A program made the translations under genes and the position numbers. Positions 54,558-64,000 of a stretch of DNA of 64,000 bases are shown piece after piece; the stretch's first letter is position 1, and each line of letters begins with the position of its first letter. The notes below the pieces were generated by a model, which searched no databases, had not been told where the DNA came from, and saw nothing but the letters and a program-made list of their open reading frames with translations. The stretch is from Variovorax paradoxus (GTDB taxonomy: Bacteria; Pseudomonadota; Gammaproteobacteria; Burkholderiales; Burkholderiaceae_C), in contig NZ_CP091716.1 in assembly GCF_022009635.1 (NCBI RefSeq), positions 1,751,001 through 1,815,000 of the forward strand, given 5' to 3'.

Positions 54558-55591
54558 GCGCCGTGATCGAACCCCGCGGCAACGCACCCGCCGCCGCCGG
54601 CGAACCGCTGGTGGTGGCCCACGACCTGGCGCGCACCTTCGACGTCTCGCCGCCCTGGCTCAATCGCGTGCTCGAACGCAAGCCGCGCGTGCTGCTGCAT
54701 GCGGTGGACGGCGTGAGCTTTTCCATCGAGCGCGGCAAGACGCTGGCGCTGGTGGGCGAGTCGGGCTGCGGCAAGAGCACCGTGGCGCGCCTGCTGGTGG
54801 GCCTGTATGCGCCCACGCGGGGCGGGCTGCAGTTCGACGGGCAGGACGCGCATGCCGCGTTCAAGACCTCCGAAGGCCGCAAGCTGCGCCGCCGCATCCA
54901 GATGATCTTCCAGGACCCCTACGCGAGCCTGAACCCGCGCTGGATCGTGGAGGACATCATCGGCGAGCCGCTGCGCGAGCACGGCATCATCAGCGACAAG
55001 GCCGCGCTGCGCGAACGCGTGGGCGAATTGCTCAAGTCGGTCGGCCTGTCGCCGCTGGACATGAGCAAGTATCCGCACCAGTTCTCCGGCGGCCAGCGCC
55101 AGCGCATTTCCATCGCTCGGGCGCTCGCCACGCAGCCCGAATTCCTGGTGTGCGACGAGCCCACCTCGGCGCTCGACGTGAGCGTGCAGGCGCAGGTGCT
55201 CAACATCATGAAGGACCTGCAGCGCGAGCAGGGCCTGACCTACCTCTTCATCTCGCACAACCTTGCCGTGGTGCGCCACGTGGCCGACCAGGTCGGCGTG
55301 ATGTACCTGGGCCGGCTGGTCGAGGTGGCCGACAAGCAGAAGCTGTTTGCCGCGCCGCAGCATCCGTACACCCGCATGCTGCTGGACGCCATCCCGCAGA
55401 TGAAGCACACCGGCCGCTCGCGCACGCCGGTGCAGGGCGAGGTGCCGAATCCGCTGAATCCGCCCACGGGCTGCGCCTTCCATCCGCGCTGTCCGCATGC
55501 GAATGCGCGCTGCTCGGCGGAGCGGCCGAAGCTGCTGGGCATCGCGGGCGTGCAGGTGGCCTGCCATGCGGTCGAGGAGGGCCGCATCTAG
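54554..55591 (+). CDS. Peptide-type ABC transporter ATP-binding protein, DppF-like
   Basis: 345 residues. Walker [11 protein letters not shown]-loop [12 protein letters not shown], signature FSGGQRQR, Walker [13 protein letters not shown] and the C-terminal [15 protein letters not shown] motif. Pairs with the preceding ATPase. Last gene of the importer operon. Confidence 0.93.
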   Translation: MSAVIEPRGNAPAAAGEPLVVAHDLARTFDVSPPWLNRVLERKPRVLLHAVDGVSFSIERGKTLALVGESGCGKSTVARLLVGLYAPTRGGLQFDGQDAHAAFKTSEGRKLRRRIQMIFQDPYASLNPRWIVEDIIGEPLREHGIISDKAALRERVGELLKSVGLSPLDMSKYPHQFSGGQRQRISIARALATQPEFLVCDEPTSALDVSVQAQVLNIMKDLQREQGLTYLFISHNLAVVRHVADQVGVMYLGRLVEVADKQKLFAAPQHPYTRMLLDAIPQMKHTGRSRTPVQGEVPNPLNPPTGCAFHPRCPHANARCSAERPKLLGIAGVQVACHAVEEGRI

Positions 55592-55642
55592 CGCGGTTCC
55601 TTAATCCGGGTCGGCGCCGCGTGTTCGGCTTCAGGTCTATAA

Positions 55643-55677
55643 CTCCTTGGTGCTTTCGTAAAAATCACACCAAGGAG
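55643..55677 (+). promoter_or_regulatory. Hairpin that pairs with the ribosome binding site of the DUF3311-mctP operon
   Basis: CTCCTTGGTG (55643-55652) and CACCAAGGAG (55668-55677) are perfect 10-base complements around a 15-base loop. The right arm contains the AAGGAG ribosome binding site of the gene starting at 55686. If the left arm is transcribed, the stem would block translation; otherwise the palindrome could be an operator. Confidence 0.55.
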
Positions 55678-55685
55678 AACAGCAC

Positions 55686-55865
55686 ATGTGGGCCTTGCTC
55701 GTGTTGCCCTTCATCGGGCTTCTGTGGCTGCCGTTCTACAACAGCCCCTTGCCGGAGCTGTTCGGCTTTCCGTTCTTCTACTGGTATCAGCTGCTGTGGG
55801 TGCCTGTCACGGCGCTGCTGATCTGGATCGTCTACCGCAGCGGGTATGACGCGGGAGACGAATGA
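55686..55865 (+). CDS. DUF3311 family small membrane protein
   Basis: 59 residues with two membrane helices (LLVLPFIGLLWLPFY and LWVPVTALLIWIVYR) joined by an ELFGFPFFYWYQ turn. This is the typical companion of MctP-like sodium:solute symporters and may be a small accessory subunit. AAGGAG lies eight to nine bases before the ATG. The stop overlaps the symporter start (ATGA). Confidence 0.85.
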   Translation: MWALLVLPFIGLLWLPFYNSPLPELFGFPFFYWYQLLWVPVTALLIWIVYRSGYDAGDE

Positions 55866-57370
55866 TGGCCGGCCAGATCAACTGGACCGCGCTGTCGGTC
55901 TTCGTCTTCTTCTTCCTCCTGGTCACCGTGATGGGCTTCTGGGCCTCGCGATGGCAGAGCGGCGGCGCCAAGGGCAAGGGCGCCCATCTCGACGAATGGG
56001 GCCTGGGCGGGCGCAACTTCGGCACCTGGATCACCTGGTTCCTGGTGGGAGGCGACTTCTACACCGCCTACACCGTCATCGCGGTGCCCGCGCTGGTGTA
56101 CGCGGTGGGTGCCTACGGCTTCTTCGCGCTGCCGTACACCATCCTCGTCTATCCGATCGTCTTCATCATCATGCCCAGGCTCTGGCATGCGGCGCACAAG
56201 GCCGGGCACGTGACGGCGGCCGACGTGGTGTACGGGCGCTACGGCTCGCGGGCGCTGGAACTGGCCATTGCCGTGACCGGGGTGGTCGCGACCATGCCGT
56301 ACATCGCGCTGCAACTGGTGGGCATGGAAGTGGTCATCAAGGCGCTGGGCCTGACGGGCGAGCTGCCGCTGGCGGCGGCCTTCGTGATCCTGGCGCTCTA
56401 CACCTACTCGGCGGGGCTGCGCGCGCCGGCGCTCATCGCCTTCGTGAAGGACCTGATGATCTACATCGTCGTGCTGGTGGCGGTGGTGCTGGTGCCCATG
56501 AAGCTCGGCGGCTACGGCAGCGTGTTCCACGCGGCCGGCGACGCCTTCGCTGCCAAGGGCGGCGCGACCGGCCTCACGCTCAAGCCGGCGCAATACCTGC
56601 CGTATGCCAGCCTGGCGCTGGGCTCGGCGCTCGCGGCCTTCATGTATCCGCACACGCTGACCGGCATCTTCGCGGCCAAGAGCGCCAACACCATCCGCAA
56701 GAACGCCGTCTTCCTGCCGGCCTACACGGTGCTGCTGGGCCTGATCGCGCTGCTGGGCTACATGGCCTACGCGGCCCACCTCACGGTGAAGAGCAACAAC
56801 GACGTCGTGCCGGCGCTCTTCAACGCGCTGTTCCCGTCGTGGTTCGCGGGCTTCGCCTTCGCGGCCATCGCCATCGGCGCGCTGGTGCCGGCGGCCGTGA
56901 TGTCGATCGGCGCGGCCAACCTGTTCACGCGCAACTTCTGGAAGGCCTATGTGCGGCCCGACGTCACGCCGGCGGGCGAGGCCAGGGTGGCGAAGATCGT
57001 GTCGCTGGTGGTCAAGCTGGGGGCGCTGGTGTTCATCCTGTTCCTGCCCACGCAGTTCGCGCTCGACCTGCAGCTGCTGGGCGGCCTGTGGATCCTGCAG
57101 ACATTCCCGGCGGTGGTGTTCGGCCTGTTCTTCGGCTGGTTCCGCGCGCCGGCGCTCCTGGCCGGCTGGGCCGTGGGGCTGGCGGGCGGTAGCTGGCTGG
57201 CGTTCTCCGACGGCATCAAGCCGGTCCACACCTTCGTGATCGGTGGCGACAGCTTCACGCTCTACACGGGGCTCGCGGCGCTGGCGCTGAACATCGTGGT
57301 GGCGGTGGTGGTGCAGCTGGTCGTCAAGGGCGCGCCGCTGCGCGAGCAGCCGGCGCTTGCCGGGAGATAG
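55862..57370 (+). CDS. mctP: Sodium:solute symporter, MctP-like monocarboxylate permease
   Basis: 502 residues with about 13 membrane helices of the SSS family. WGLGGRNFGTWITWFLVGGDFYTAYT near the start and the PHTLTGIFAAKSANTIRKNA segment match MctP-type carriers for lactate, pyruvate, acetate and related acids. Two adjacent ATG codons (55862 and 55865) are possible starts. The pairing with DUF3311 supports the assignment; the exact substrate is not fixed. Confidence 0.87.
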   Translation: MMAGQINWTALSVFVFFFLLVTVMGFWASRWQSGGAKGKGAHLDEWGLGGRNFGTWITWFLVGGDFYTAYTVIAVPALVYAVGAYGFFALPYTILVYPIVFIIMPRLWHAAHKAGHVTAADVVYGRYGSRALELAIAVTGVVATMPYIALQLVGMEVVIKALGLTGELPLAAAFVILALYTYSAGLRAPALIAFVKDLMIYIVVLVAVVLVPMKLGGYGSVFHAAGDAFAAKGGATGLTLKPAQYLPYASLALGSALAAFMYPHTLTGIFAAKSANTIRKNAVFLPAYTVLLGLIALLGYMAYAAHLTVKSNNDVVPALFNALFPSWFAGFAFAAIAIGALVPAAVMSIGAANLFTRNFWKAYVRPDVTPAGEARVAKIVSLVVKLGALVFILFLPTQFALDLQLLGGLWILQTFPAVVFGLFFGWFRAPALLAGWAVGLAGGSWLAFSDGIKPVHTFVIGGDSFTLYTGLAALALNIVVAVVVQLVVKGAPLREQPALAGR

Positions 57371-57443
57371 CGGGCACCGCGTTCTGAAAAAAAGTGTGCG
57401 CAAAGGCACCGCCTTGCGCGCAAATCTATTGCAGAGTGCCGCC

Positions 57444-58352
57444 ATGCCGATGACGACCACTCTTGCAACTTCCGAACTGGGCCGCCGCGGCTTCCTGATG
57501 GGCACCGCCCTCGGCGCGACCGCGGTTCTGGCTTCCCTGGCCTGCAGCATTCAGACCGCCGGTGCGGCCACGCGCCGCATGCCGGTCGTCTTCATCGGCC
57601 ATGGCTCGCCCATGAACGCCATCACCGACAACGCCTTCACGCGGCGGCTGACGGCATGGGGGCGGGAGTTGCCCCGACCGACGGCCATCCTCAGCGTGTC
57701 GGCGCACTGGCTGAGCCGGGGCGCCACGGGTGTCGGCATGCAGGAGCGGCCGAAGACCATCCACGACTTCGGCGGTTTCCCGCAGGCGCTGTTCGACATC
57801 GAATACCCGGCACCGGGCCATCCCGCGCTCGCGCGGGAAACCGTCGGCGCGGTGAAACAGGCGCCGGTGATCGGCACCGACCAGTGGGGCCTGGACCACG
57901 GCACCTGGACGGTGCTGAAGTACCTGTACCCGAAGGCTGACGTGCCCGTGTTCCAGCTCAGCATCGACTACGACAAGCCGGCCGCCTTCCACTACGCGGT
58001 GGGGCGCGACCTGGCGGCCTTGCGCGACAAGGGCGTGTTGGTGATGGGCAGCGGCAACGTGGTGCACAACCTGCGCGCCACCGACCGCGGCACGCCGGAC
58101 GGCCCGAGCGCCAGCCGCCCGTGGGCGCAGTCCTTCGACGATGCGGTGAAGTCCGCGCTGGCCGGCCGCGACGACCGCGCGCTGGTCGACTACGCGAAGC
58201 TGGAGGGCGCCTCCACCGCTGTGGCGACGCCCGACCACTACTACCCCTTCCTCTACGCGCTGGGCGCCGCCGGCGGCGGCGAGCGCGCGAAGACGGTCTA
58301 CGAGGGGTTCCAGTCGGGCACGCTCAGCATGCGTTGCCTGCAGTTCGGCTGA
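57444..58352 (+). CDS. 4,5-DOPA dioxygenase-like protein with Tat-like signal
   Basis: 302 residues of the LigB/YgiD dioxygenase family. Candidate metal ligands H53 (IGHGSPMN), H88 (SAHW), H209 (VVHNL) and H265 (DHYYPF) keep the spacing of E. coli YgiD with an offset of about 31. The extra N-terminus carries GRRGFLMG and a hydrophobic stretch ending AGAA, a twin-arginine type export signal. YgiD-like enzymes are normally cytoplasmic, so a periplasmic location would be unusual. The ATG at 57444 leaves the signal complete. It is convergent with zwf. Confidence 0.85.
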   Translation: MPMTTTLATSELGRRGFLMGTALGATAVLASLACSIQTAGAATRRMPVVFIGHGSPMNAITDNAFTRRLTAWGRELPRPTAILSVSAHWLSRGATGVGMQERPKTIHDFGGFPQALFDIEYPAPGHPALARETVGAVKQAPVIGTDQWGLDHGTWTVLKYLYPKADVPVFQLSIDYDKPAAFHYAVGRDLAALRDKGVLVMGSGNVVHNLRATDRGTPDGPSASRPWAQSFDDAVKSALAGRDDRALVDYAKLEGASTAVATPDHYYPFLYALGAAGGGERAKTVYEGFQSGTLSMRCLQFG

Positions 58353-58370
58353 GCGCGGCCGTAAGCCGGC

Positions 58371-59843
58371 TTACTGCTCCTCGCCCCAGGCGAAGCCGTC
58401 GCGCGCGATCATGGCGCTCGACGCGCTCGGGCCCCAGGTGCCCGCCGCATAGGGGCGCGGGCCGCCGTCGGATTCCCAGCTGTCGATCAGCGGCTCCACC
58501 CAGCGCCATGCCTCTTCCTGCTCGTCGCTGCGCACGAACAGGTTGAGCCGGCCGTCGATCACGTCCAGCAGCAGCCGCTCGTAGGCGCCCACGCGCTCGG
58601 CGCCGAAGCGCTTGTCGAAGTCCAGGTCGAGCTGCACCGGCGCCAGCTGGGTGGCCGAACTCTGGTTGCCGTTGGTGCGCTGGCGGTTGTCCTGCGCCTG
58701 CGCGAGCATGTGCAGCTCCAGCCCGTCCTTGGGCTGCAGGTTGATGACGAACTTGTTCACGTTGCCGGCCGGCGCGCGGTAGATCGCGTGCGGCGTGGGC
58801 CTGAAATTGACCTCGATGCGCGCGTCGCGCGAGGCCAGCCGCTTGCCGGTGCGGATGTAGAAGGGCACGCCGGCCCAGCGCCAGTTGGCGATTTCGGTGC
58901 GCAGCGCCACGAAGGTCTCGGTGCGGCTGTCGGGGTTCACGCCCGGCTCGTCGCGGTAGCCCTGCACCCGTTCGCCGTAGGCCGTTCCGGCCGTGTACTG
59001 GCCGCGCACCGCGTGCAGGCTCAGGCTCTCGGGCGTCCAGGGCTTGAGCGCGCGCAGCACCTTGAGCTTTTCGTCGCGGATGGCGTCTGCGTGCGAGTTG
59101 ATCGGCGGCTCCATGCCGATGGCGCACAGCAGCTGCAGCGCGTGGTTCTGCACCATGTCGCGCAGCGCGCCGGTCTGGTCGTAGAAGGCGCCGCGCTTTT
59201 CCACGCCCAGGTCTTCGGCGATGGTGATCTGGATGTTGGCGATGTGCTCGCGGCGCCAGATGGGCTCGAACAACGCATTGCCGAAGCGCATGGCGAACAG
59301 GTTCTGCACCGAAGGCTTGCCCAGGTAGTGGTCGATGCGAAAGACCTGCTTTTCCTCCAGCACCTTGCCCACGGCCGCGTTGATGGCGCGGTTCGAAGCC
59401 AGGTCGTGGCCCAGCGGCTTTTCCAGCACGATGCGCGTCTGGGGGCCGTTCATGCCGGCGGCGGCGATCTGCTCGACCACCTGCGTGAAGAGCGCGGGTG
59501 CCGTGGCCACGTACATCACCACGGTCTTGGCGTCGCGCTGCTTGAGCAGCTCGGAGAGCCGTGCGTAGTCGTCGGGCTTGGACAGGTCCATGCGCAGGTA
59601 ATGCAGCATCGACGCGAATTTCTTGAACTCGTCCGGCGAGGGCCGCTTGGCGCCTTCGACCGCGCTGAAGCGCGACTGGATGAGCTCGCGGTACTGGTCG
59701 TCGGAGTGATCGTCGCGTGCCACCCCGATGATCCGCCCGTCTTGCGGCAGGCTGCCGTGCCGGAATGCCTGGAACAGCGCTGGCATCAGCTTGCGCCATG
59801 CGAGGTCGCCAGTACCGCCGAACAGAACGAGATCGAAGCTCAT
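58371..59843 (-). CDS. zwf: Glucose-6-phosphate dehydrogenase
   Basis: 490 residues. It oxidises glucose 6-phosphate to 6-phosphogluconolactone. VLFGGTGDLAWRKL is the coenzyme-binding motif and RIDHYLGK the substrate-binding site; EKPLGHDLASN lies between. The ATG at 59843 has AAGGAAAG upstream. It is divergent from an importer that may bring sugar phosphates. Confidence 0.95.
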   Translation of the reverse strand: MSFDLVLFGGTGDLAWRKLMPALFQAFRHGSLPQDGRIIGVARDDHSDDQYRELIQSRFSAVEGAKRPSPDEFKKFASMLHYLRMDLSKPDDYARLSELLKQRDAKTVVMYVATAPALFTQVVEQIAAAGMNGPQTRIVLEKPLGHDLASNRAINAAVGKVLEEKQVFRIDHYLGKPSVQNLFAMRFGNALFEPIWRREHIANIQITIAEDLGVEKRGAFYDQTGALRDMVQNHALQLLCAIGMEPPINSHADAIRDEKLKVLRALKPWTPESLSLHAVRGQYTAGTAYGERVQGYRDEPGVNPDSRTETFVALRTEIANWRWAGVPFYIRTGKRLASRDARIEVNFRPTPHAIYRAPAGNVNKFVINLQPKDGLELHMLAQAQDNRQRTNGNQSSATQLAPVQLDLDFDKRFGAERVGAYERLLLDVIDGRLNLFVRSDEQEEAWRWVEPLIDSWESDGGPRPYAAGTWGPSASSAMIARDGFAWGEEQ

Positions 59844-59897
59844 GAGAAAACTTTCCTTGTGTCTGAGTGCCGAGCAGGCCGATGTGCCAGTCGCGAT

Positions 59898-59930
59898 GGT
59901 ACTTGTACCGATTCGCGAGACCTGTACTAA
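59898..59930 (+). promoter_or_regulatory. Promoter and operator-like palindrome upstream of the AfuA-like gene
   Basis: -35 TTGTAC (59903-59908) and -10 TACTAA (59925-59930) with a 16-base spacer. The -35 element overlaps a palindrome GGTAC-TT-GTACC (59898-59909), which could be a repressor site also relevant to the divergent zwf gene. Confidence 0.42.
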
Positions 59931-59944
59931 AGCTACGCTGCACG

Positions 59945-59966
59945 ATGGCCGCAAGGCCATTTTTTT
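59945..59966 (+). terminator. Terminator-like hairpin in the leader of the AfuA-like gene
   Basis: ATGGCC (59945-59950), GCAA tetraloop, GGCCAT (59955-59960), then seven T residues. It lies between the predicted promoter and the ribosome binding site GGCGGAG, so it would attenuate the operon or terminate a very short transcript. Confidence 0.6.
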
Positions 59967-59987
59967 ATGCCGAGGCGGAGATTCCGA

Positions 59988-61001
59988 ATGAAGAACAAGC
60001 TTTTTACCGCAGCCGCGCTGCTGGGTCTGTCAGCCGCCGCGTCGGCCCAGACCGTCAATGTCATCTGCTCGGTCCAGGCCGAGTGGTGCAACGTGATTTC
60101 CACCGTCTACGCGCGTACCACCGGCGTGCGCATCAACATGGCGCTCAAGGGCTCCGGCGAGGCGCTGGCCCAGCTCATCGCCGAGAAGGACAACCCCAAG
60201 ACCGACGTCTGGTTCGGCGGCACCGGCGACCCGCACCTGCAGGCGGCCGAGCAGGGTCTCACGCTCGAATACAAGTCGCCCACGCTGTCGCAGCTGCACC
60301 CCTGGGCGCAGCAGCAGGCCAAGCAATCGGGCTACAAGACGGTGGGCATCTACTCGGGCCCGCTGGGCTTCGGCTACAACCCCGAGCTGCTGGCCAAGAA
60401 GAAGCTGCCGGTGCCCAAGACCTGGGCCGACCTCCTCAAGCCCGAGTACAAGGGCGACATCCAGGTGGCCAACCCCGCCTCCAGCGGCACGGCCTACACC
60501 ATGATCGCCACGCTCGTGCAGATGATGGGCGAGGACAAGGCCTTCGACTACCTCAAGGCGCTGCACAAGAACGTGGGCCAGTACACCCGCTCGGGCACCG
60601 GTCCGATCAAGGCGGTGGCGCGCGGCGAGACCGCGGTTTCCATCAGCTTCGTGCACGACGGCCCGGGCGAGAAGATGCAGGGCTTCCCGGTCGAGACCAT
60701 CACGCCGAGCGACGGCACCGGCGCCGAGATCGGCTCCATGAGCATCATCAAGGGCGCGCGCAACCTCGACGCCGCCAAGAAGTTCTACGAATGGGCGCTG
60801 ACGCCAGGGGCGCAGGAGCTGGGAGCCGCCAACAAGCAGTTCCAGCTGCCGAGCAACGTGAACGCCAAGCTCGACCCGCGCATTCCCGACTTCAAGAAGA
60901 TCAAGTTCATCAACTACGACTACGCCAAGTACGGCGCCAGCGCCGAGCGTCGTCGCCTGATCGCGCGCTGGGAAAAAGACGTCAATTCGCTGCCTCGCTA
61001 A
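59988..61001 (+). CDS. AfuA-like ABC transporter substrate-binding protein
   Basis: 337 residues with a Sec signal peptide (ends ASA-QT). Family of iron/phosphonate/sugar-phosphate binding proteins: VICSVQAEWCNVI, TDVWFGGTGDPH and ANPASSGTAYTM. The paired tyrosines of ferric-ion binders are not seen. H223-D224 (FVHDG) and E247 (TGAEIG) match the spacing I recall for the sugar-phosphate contacts of AfuA (His-Asp and a Glu 24 residues later). Together with the divergent zwf this favours a hexose-phosphate ligand; other phosphorylated or organic anions remain possible. GGCGGAG precedes the ATG. Confidence 0.82.
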   Translation: MKNKLFTAAALLGLSAAASAQTVNVICSVQAEWCNVISTVYARTTGVRINMALKGSGEALAQLIAEKDNPKTDVWFGGTGDPHLQAAEQGLTLEYKSPTLSQLHPWAQQQAKQSGYKTVGIYSGPLGFGYNPELLAKKKLPVPKTWADLLKPEYKGDIQVANPASSGTAYTMIATLVQMMGEDKAFDYLKALHKNVGQYTRSGTGPIKAVARGETAVSISFVHDGPGEKMQGFPVETITPSDGTGAEIGSMSIIKGARNLDAAKKFYEWALTPGAQELGAANKQFQLPSNVNAKLDPRIPDFKKIKFINYDYAKYGASAERRRLIARWEKDVNSLPR

Positions 61002-63271
61002 GTGGAAGCGCGCGCTATCGAAGGCGCGCCGGTCAATCCGGCGTCCCTGGCCGCCGCCCGGCGTTCGCAGCGCTGGATCTGGGCATGGGTCGCGATGGGC
61101 CTGGCGGCCTACCTGCTGCTGCCCTGGTATGCGATCCAGGATTCGACCTGGTACGAGGCCGTTCCACAGGTGTTCAGCCAGGCGGAGGGCGCCAACGGCC
61201 TGATGCAGGCGGCCACGCAGGGGCGCGGCTGGCTCTTCATCGGCCTGGCGGGGCTGCTGCTGTGCGCCGTGGGTGCATGGCTGCCGGCCGGCAAGGCGCA
61301 GGGCCGCTGGCTGCTGGCCGGCGGGCTGGTCGGCGCGCTCGGACTGGCGGCCACGGGCTTCACCATCGGCGCGCGGGGCTGGAGTTTTGCCGCCTTCAAC
61401 ACGCAGTTCGGCGAGCTGGCGGTCAACCAGTTCGGCATCGGCGCGGGCGGCTTCCTGGCGCTCACCGCGCTCGTGCTGCTGATGGCCTTCGGCATCGCGC
61501 GGCTGGGCCTGTTCAAGGGCGACCTGTTCGTGGCTGCCGCGGTCGTCGGCTGCGGCGTGCTGATGGCGCTGTTCATTGCCTACCCGGTGAGCAAGGCGCT
61601 GTCGGGCGCGTTCTTCAATGAAGACGGGCAGTGGTCGATCACGGCCTTCGTTGCCCGTGTGTTCACCGAGCGCATCTGGGGCCTGGGCTGCCTGAGCGGT
61701 GGCGTGCGCTGCGGCGTGGCCTGGAACACGCTGGTGCTGGCACTGCTCACGGCCGCCGGCACCACCTTCCTGGGCACGCTGATGGCGTTGATGGCCGAGC
61801 GCGGCAGCAAGCGCGGGCAGGGCGCGCTGCGGGTGCTGGCGCTGCTGCCGATCATCACGCCACCCTTCGTGGTGGGGCTCGGGCTGATTTTGCTGTTCGG
61901 CCGCGCCGGCATCGTCAACCAGGTGCTGGAGAGCGTGTTCGGCATCGAGCCCACGCGCTGGTTCTACGGCATGCCGGGCGTGCTGGTGGCGCAGCTCTTC
62001 GCCTTCACGCCCATCGCCTTCATGATCATGCGCGGCGTGGTGCAGGGCATCGCGCCCAGCCTGGAAGAAGCCGCGCAGATGCTGCGCGCCGACCGGCGCC
62101 GCACCTTCTTCACCATCACGCTGCCGCTTCTGAAGCCCGGGCTGGCCAACGCCTTCCTGGTGGGCTTCATCGAAAGCATCGCCGACTTCGGCAACCCGGT
62201 GGTGGTGGGCGGGCAGTTCTCGGTGCTGTCGACCGACATCTTCTTTGCCATCGTCGGCGCGCAGTACGACCAGGGCCGCGCGGCCTCGCTGGCCTGGGTG
62301 CTCACGCTCTTCGCGCTCGGCGTTTTCGCGCTGCAGCGGGGGCTGCTGGGCAAGCAGAACTACACCACCGTCAGCGGCAAGGGCGACGCCGGCATCGCGA
62401 TGGCGCTGCCCGACGGCGTGCGCCGCACCATCTACTGCATCGCCATGCCGTGGATCGCCTTCACCGCCGTGGTCTACCTGTTCGCCTTCGCGGGCGGTTT
62501 CGTGCAGACCTGGGGGCGCGACTACAGCTTCACGCTGAACCACTTCAAGAGCGCCTTCGCGCTGGAGTGGGGCCAGTTCGGGCTGGTGTGGGCGGGCACG
62601 GCGTGGAATTCGCTGATCACCACGCTCAAGCTGGCGGGCATCTCGGCGCCGATCACCGCCGCGCTGGGTTTGCTCATTGCATGGCTGCTGGCGCGCAACG
62701 AGTTCAAGGGGCAGGGGCTCTTCGAGTTCGGCGCGCTGCTGGCCTTCGCGATTCCGGGCACGGTGCTGGGCGTGAGCTACATCCTGGCCTTCAACGTGCC
62801 GCCGTTCGAGCTCACGGGCACCGGGCTCATCATCGTGTTGTGCTTCATGTTCCGGAACCTGCCGGTGGGCGTGCGCGCCGGCACGGCGGCGTTCAAGCAG
62901 CTCGACCGCTCGCTCGACGAGGCCTCGCTGATGCTGCGCGCATCGACCTCGCAGACGCTCTTCAAGGTGGTGCTGCCGCTGCTGAAGCCGGCGCTGGTGG
63001 CCGCGCTGGTCTACAGCTTCGTGCGCGCCATGACCACGGTGAGCGCGGTGATCTTTCTGGTCACGGCCGAGAACGAACTGGCCACCACCTACATCATCGG
63101 CCGCGTCGGCAACGGCGACTACGGCATTGCGCTGGCTTACTGCACGGTGCTCATGATCCTGATGTCGCTGGCCATTGCGCTGGTGCAGTTCGTGGTGGGG
63201 GAGCGCAAGCTGGGGCGGCGAGGGGCCACGCCACAACAACACCAAGGGCATCACAAGATGGAGGGCCTGGC

Positions 63272-63275
<4 letters not shown>
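61002..63275 (+). CDS. AfuB-like ABC transporter permease, double domain with N-terminal extension
   Basis: 757 residues; GTG start directly after the binding-protein stop. About 200 N-terminal residues form an extra group of membrane helices before the first permease domain. Two coupling loops are visible: EEAAQMLRADRRRTFFTITLP and DEASLMLRASTSQTLFKVVLP. AfuB-type permeases also have extra N-terminal helices. The end overlaps the ATPase start (ATGA). Confidence 0.88.

Positions 63276-64000
<725 letters not shown>

Noticed and set aside
57398..57420. Hairpin GCGCAAAGGC/GCCTTGCGC between mctP and the dioxygenase as a terminator
   Set aside because: The stem has a bulge and no T-run on either strand, so it is not supported as a terminator.
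60030..63254. Open frame of more than 1000 residues antisense to the AfuA/AfuB-like genes
   Set aside because: Composition is typical of GC-rich antisense frames, and the sense genes carry signal peptide, coupling loops and start/stop overlaps.

Overview
The window reads as a chromosomal segment of a high-GC betaproteobacterium of the family Comamonadaceae, most likely Variovorax or a close relative. This is inferred from gene content: cyanophycin synthetase with its associated ABC transporter and DUF1854 gene, a full general secretion (T2SS) cluster, Gram-negative porins of the Burkholderiales type, Coq7, a DUF2970 protein and an MctP/DUF3311 pair. I found no rRNA, tRNA, CRISPR array, prophage or insertion sequence. 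Genes are packed tightly and no gap between genes exceeds 300 bases.

Layout. 1-4251: cyanophycin synthetase (5' part only, minus strand) divergent from an ABC exporter and DUF1854. 4332-8073: minus-strand operon of two alkaline phosphatases and a His-rich periplasmic protein. 8267-11245: DUF2177, queC and an SbmA/YddA-type ABC transporter. 11343-18023: 2-aminoethylphosphonate (AEP) island with a PhnZ-like HD oxygenase, an AEP importer, an FAD oxidoreductase and phosphonoacetaldehyde hydrolase; a candidate Pho box lies in the divergent promoter. 18096-22848: a 44-residue lipoprotein, an atypical DapD, an MFS transporter, DUF2970 and two multihaem cytochromes c. 22861-24870: a Tat-signal lipoxygenase with all five iron ligands and a perfect TetR-type operator upstream. 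25047-29836: purine salvage genes. 29862-41197: type II secretion genes gspF, E, D, N, M, L, K, J, I, H and G on the minus strand and divergent gspC.

41265-48342 holds ilvA, a lone tyrosine recombinase and two porin genes in inverted orientation around osmC-like and coq7. The first porin has lost its start codon and shares an exactly identical 259-base tract with the second; a small-RNA-like transcription unit sits at the junction. 48527-55591 is a peptide-type ABC importer operon with an M20 amidohydrolase inside it. 55686-57370 is DUF3311 plus an MctP-like permease behind a hairpin that pairs with the ribosome binding site. 57444-58352 is a DOPA-dioxygenase-like protein with a Tat-like signal. 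58371-64000 is zwf divergent from an importer that I read as an AfuABC-like sugar-phosphate system, cut by the window end.

A recurring theme is phosphorus and organic nutrient scavenging: secreted phosphatases, phosphonate uptake and cleavage, 5'-nucleotidase, possible sugar-phosphate uptake feeding zwf, and T2SS as an export route for folded periplasmic enzymes. The functional links between islands are inference; the gene families are read directly from conserved motifs.
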